Shown here: piece after piece, positions 62,341-64,000 of the stretch | How positions within the stretch are numbered: position 1 is the stretch's first letter | Layout of the letters: each line of letters starts with the position of its first letter | Origin: Megalonaias nervosa | Lineage: Eukaryota; Mollusca; Bivalvia; Unionida; Unionidae | Direction of reading: 5' to 3' | Length of the DNA stretch: 64,000 nt | Assembly: GCA_016617855.1 (NCBI GenBank) | Contig: JAECUM010003654.1 | Coordinates: 40,008-104,007, forward strand | Notes under the pieces: generated by a model | Databases searched by the model: none | What the model saw: only the letters and a program-made list of their open reading frames with translations | What the model was told of the DNA's origin: nothing | Program-made: the position numbers and the translations under genes

Positions 62341-62728
62341 AGTATGGAAAAAGGGGGCTAGTAACGCACAAATATCCAAAATACTTGTTATTTTTCAAAA
62401 ATAACCCTTCCCTATAAAAAAAAAATTAACTCGAAAAAGTGGGAAAAAAAACTATCCTCCAAACGACTTGAAAACCCTCCTATCTTAAGATTTTTTTCGC
62501 TCTCAAAATTTCCCTCAGAGGACCAACAAGCATGTTTGCAATAAAATGAACACTTCTATGTGAATAAACATAACAAGAAAGGTGATAATATGAGGATAGA
62601 AGGCAGGTAGTAACGTAAAAACGAACAATGTCGCGCAGGCTTTGAAATGATGCTGTGATTGAACAATTATCCATCAAACATAGTTGCTTAAAAAATATTA
62701 AATAAAAGTGTATAAATAAATAAATAAA
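62341..62728. other. Possible left edge of the Polinton
   Basis: The Polinton must start left of the ORF at 62729. AGTATGGAAAAAGG at 62341 begins with the AG that Polinton ends usually have. It is followed by A/T-homopolymer-rich DNA with no gene. Without the other end of the element no inverted repeat can be tested, so this is only a candidate. Confidence 0.2.
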
Positions 62729-63202
62729 ATGTGTACGATCAAAATGTTTTGTTCATCAGGAGAGCCTTATAAATCATCTAAGACGTTTAAAACAAAAACT
62801 GGTGAAGTTCTTCCTGCTGTTTGTATAAAAGTATATGCGTTCAACTTAACCGATAAAACAATGGTCAGATTCGATTCGATATTTTATGCGTCACTAGGAT
62901 TAGAAGTAAATAGAAAGGAGATCAGCACAAATAATATTATTTACAGGCCGGATGGAACCTTTTGGGCTTGTTATAAAGTAAAAAATGCTGAGGATGAGAA
63001 AGTGTTAAATGACATGATGAACGATCCCGAAACCGATGTTTATACTCACATGATTAATAATTTGTCTGAAGAACAGCGATGTATAATCAAAGAACAAGAA
63101 GAAGCTGAACAAGTAGATAAATATCTGTCTAACAAACGAATGATTGAATATCAGTTACTATGTAATAATTTAACAACTATGAAAAATAAGTCGCGAAGAT
63201 GA
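62729..63202 (+). CDS. Unidentified ORF beside the Polinton polymerase (157 residues)
   Basis: An ATG-started frame, far longer than chance frames nearby. It is mixed in charge with a Cys-containing start (MCTIKMFCSSGE), a middle with VRFDSIFYASLGLEV and DGTFWACYKVK, and a C-terminal helix rich in Glu/Lys (LSEEQRCIIKEQEEAEQ) that could be a coiled coil. It has no signal peptide or membrane segment. It converges with the polymerase gene, with only 7 bases between the stops, as in compact viral-type elements. Polintons carry several small lineage-specific proteins, so this may be one, but I do not recognise the family. It could also be a minor virion or regulatory protein. Frame and position make it a likely real gene. 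Confidence 0.6.
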   Translation: MCTIKMFCSSGEPYKSSKTFKTKTGEVLPAVCIKVYAFNLTDKTMVRFDSIFYASLGLEVNRKEISTNNIIYRPDGTFWACYKVKNAEDEKVLNDMMNDPETDVYTHMINNLSEEQRCIIKEQEEAEQVDKYLSNKRMIEYQLLCNNLTTMKNKSRR

Positions 63203-63209
63203 AACAGTC

Positions 63210-64000
63210 TCATGCGTTAGTTAATTTTGTTTTATAATGACCTATAGCTAGTGTATTAACACCATCATTACACCATCTTTTGTCATCGAAGTTAGTCAAA
63301 CCTTGTTTTATTATTCGATCTGTTCTCATTTGATGTTTGCTTGATCGTATCGTATGCATTTCTGCGGTGTGCTTTTCATTGCTAAATAATACACTTATAT
63401 AATCGCCGAGCTTAACTTTGTTCTTTACAACAGATTTTTGAACACCTTTTAACTTTTTTAACTCTTTATTATCTGTTGTTTTCAATGAGTACATCTTGCT
63501 TCTCAAGCCAACAAATTCGATAACTGGTTTGAAACAAAACTCGTCTTTCATTTTGCCCATGACCTTGTTATTACTTGGGTCGTGGAACGGACTTTCTCGT
63601 GGGACATCGGAAAGATCAAATTCATCCTTATGCTCATACACATCTTTGTAAACATCGTTGCAAGAAATATGATAAACAAGTGAGTCAGTATCAGTAAATA
63701 ACAACTTTGCTTGGGGCCAAACTTTCTTTGTAATATTATAATGAAAATCGTACATCAGCCACTTCGATGTCTCCAGAACAGTTGCACCGACGAATATTGG
63801 TTTTTTGAAAACTAGATTGGTTTTATATTTCTTGACTAAGCTTAGATTTTCACTTATGTTCAAGAAGCCGGCGAAATTATCTGACGAGACTAATTTGCTG
63901 CAGCGTTTTTTGGCTATTAACGATTTCAATGTCAACTCTATTGCGAATATTTTCCATGGTCTTTCCAAACACGGAATTGTTCATGAGCTTGAAAAAGTCC
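63210..64000 (-). pseudogene. Polinton/Maverick protein-primed DNA polymerase B, C-terminal part, frameshifted
   Basis: The polymerase replicates the self-synthesising element from its protein-primed ends. Reading leftwards from the right edge: motif B NNSVFGKTMEN in one frame, then a frame change, then ENLSLVKKYKT, KPIFVGATVLETSKW, motif C FTDTDSLVYH (both catalytic Asp, about residues 93-96 of the 252-residue frame) and the KMY motif of family B (about 158-160). It ends at 63210. The frame change lies in the six-T run (plus strand) at 63906-63911; one base fewer would keep the frame. The exonuclease and the rest of the polymerase lie outside the window. Either a dead copy or a homopolymer error. 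Confidence 0.88.

Overview
This 64-kb window is eukaryotic nuclear DNA from an animal, most likely a mollusc and plausibly a bivalve. That placement is an inference. It rests on the AT-rich, microsatellite-heavy sequence, one intron-split metazoan gene, tRNA-derived SINEs ending in (CA)n, a degenerate tandem repeat of the 'ggtcaaaggtcaaggtcac' type, and a mix of RTE-like, jockey-like and CR1/jockey-like LINEs, a Penelope-like element and a Polinton. I see no operons, CRISPR arrays or bacterial signals.

The only cellular gene I can support is a three-exon gene on the plus strand. It resembles cannabinoid receptor-interacting protein 1 (CNRIP1), with exons ending at 36347, at 53498-53654 and at 57317-57481. 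The splice sites and reading phases agree (phase 2, then phase 0). The conceptual protein of about 167 residues matches the vertebrate family along its whole length. The start codon or first exon is not resolved. Intron 1 is about 17 kb and holds an RTE-like LINE (about 40.7-44.1 kb), a second LINE relic (50.0-51.05 kb), a full-length SINE and several minisatellites. Intron 2 is about 3.7 kb and is filled mostly by two tandem repeat families.

Layout: 0.5-6.6 kb is an old duplicated block, one copy of which has been interrupted. 9.9-10.1 kb is a perfect 101-bp tandem duplication. 11.3-11.9 kb is a jockey-like reverse transcriptase relic. 14.1-17.9 kb is a large fold-back structure: two inverted arms of nearly 0.8 kb, two small hairpins, and one arm split by a 1.76-kb insertion. 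17.96-18.7 kb is a Penelope-like GIY-YIG fragment abutting an oppositely oriented hammerhead-like core. 20.0-21.5 kb holds a SINE-like repeat, a hAT-type MITE and a dispersed repeat. 24.6-25.1 kb is a SINE whose head is mirrored into a near-perfect palindrome. 25-36 kb is mostly repeat-rich intergenic DNA with another hAT-type MITE. 36-57.5 kb is the CNRIP1-like gene. 57.5-62.3 kb has little that can be recognised. 62.7-64 kb is the edge of a Polinton/Maverick: an unidentified ORF convergent with a protein-primed family B DNA polymerase that runs off the right end.

Most of the window is mobile or repeat-derived. The points most worth follow-up are the CNRIP1-like gene with its missing 5' end, the SINE palindrome with a 16-bp direct repeat, the 14-18 kb fold-back, the inverted Penelope/hammerhead-like junction, and the Polinton boundary.
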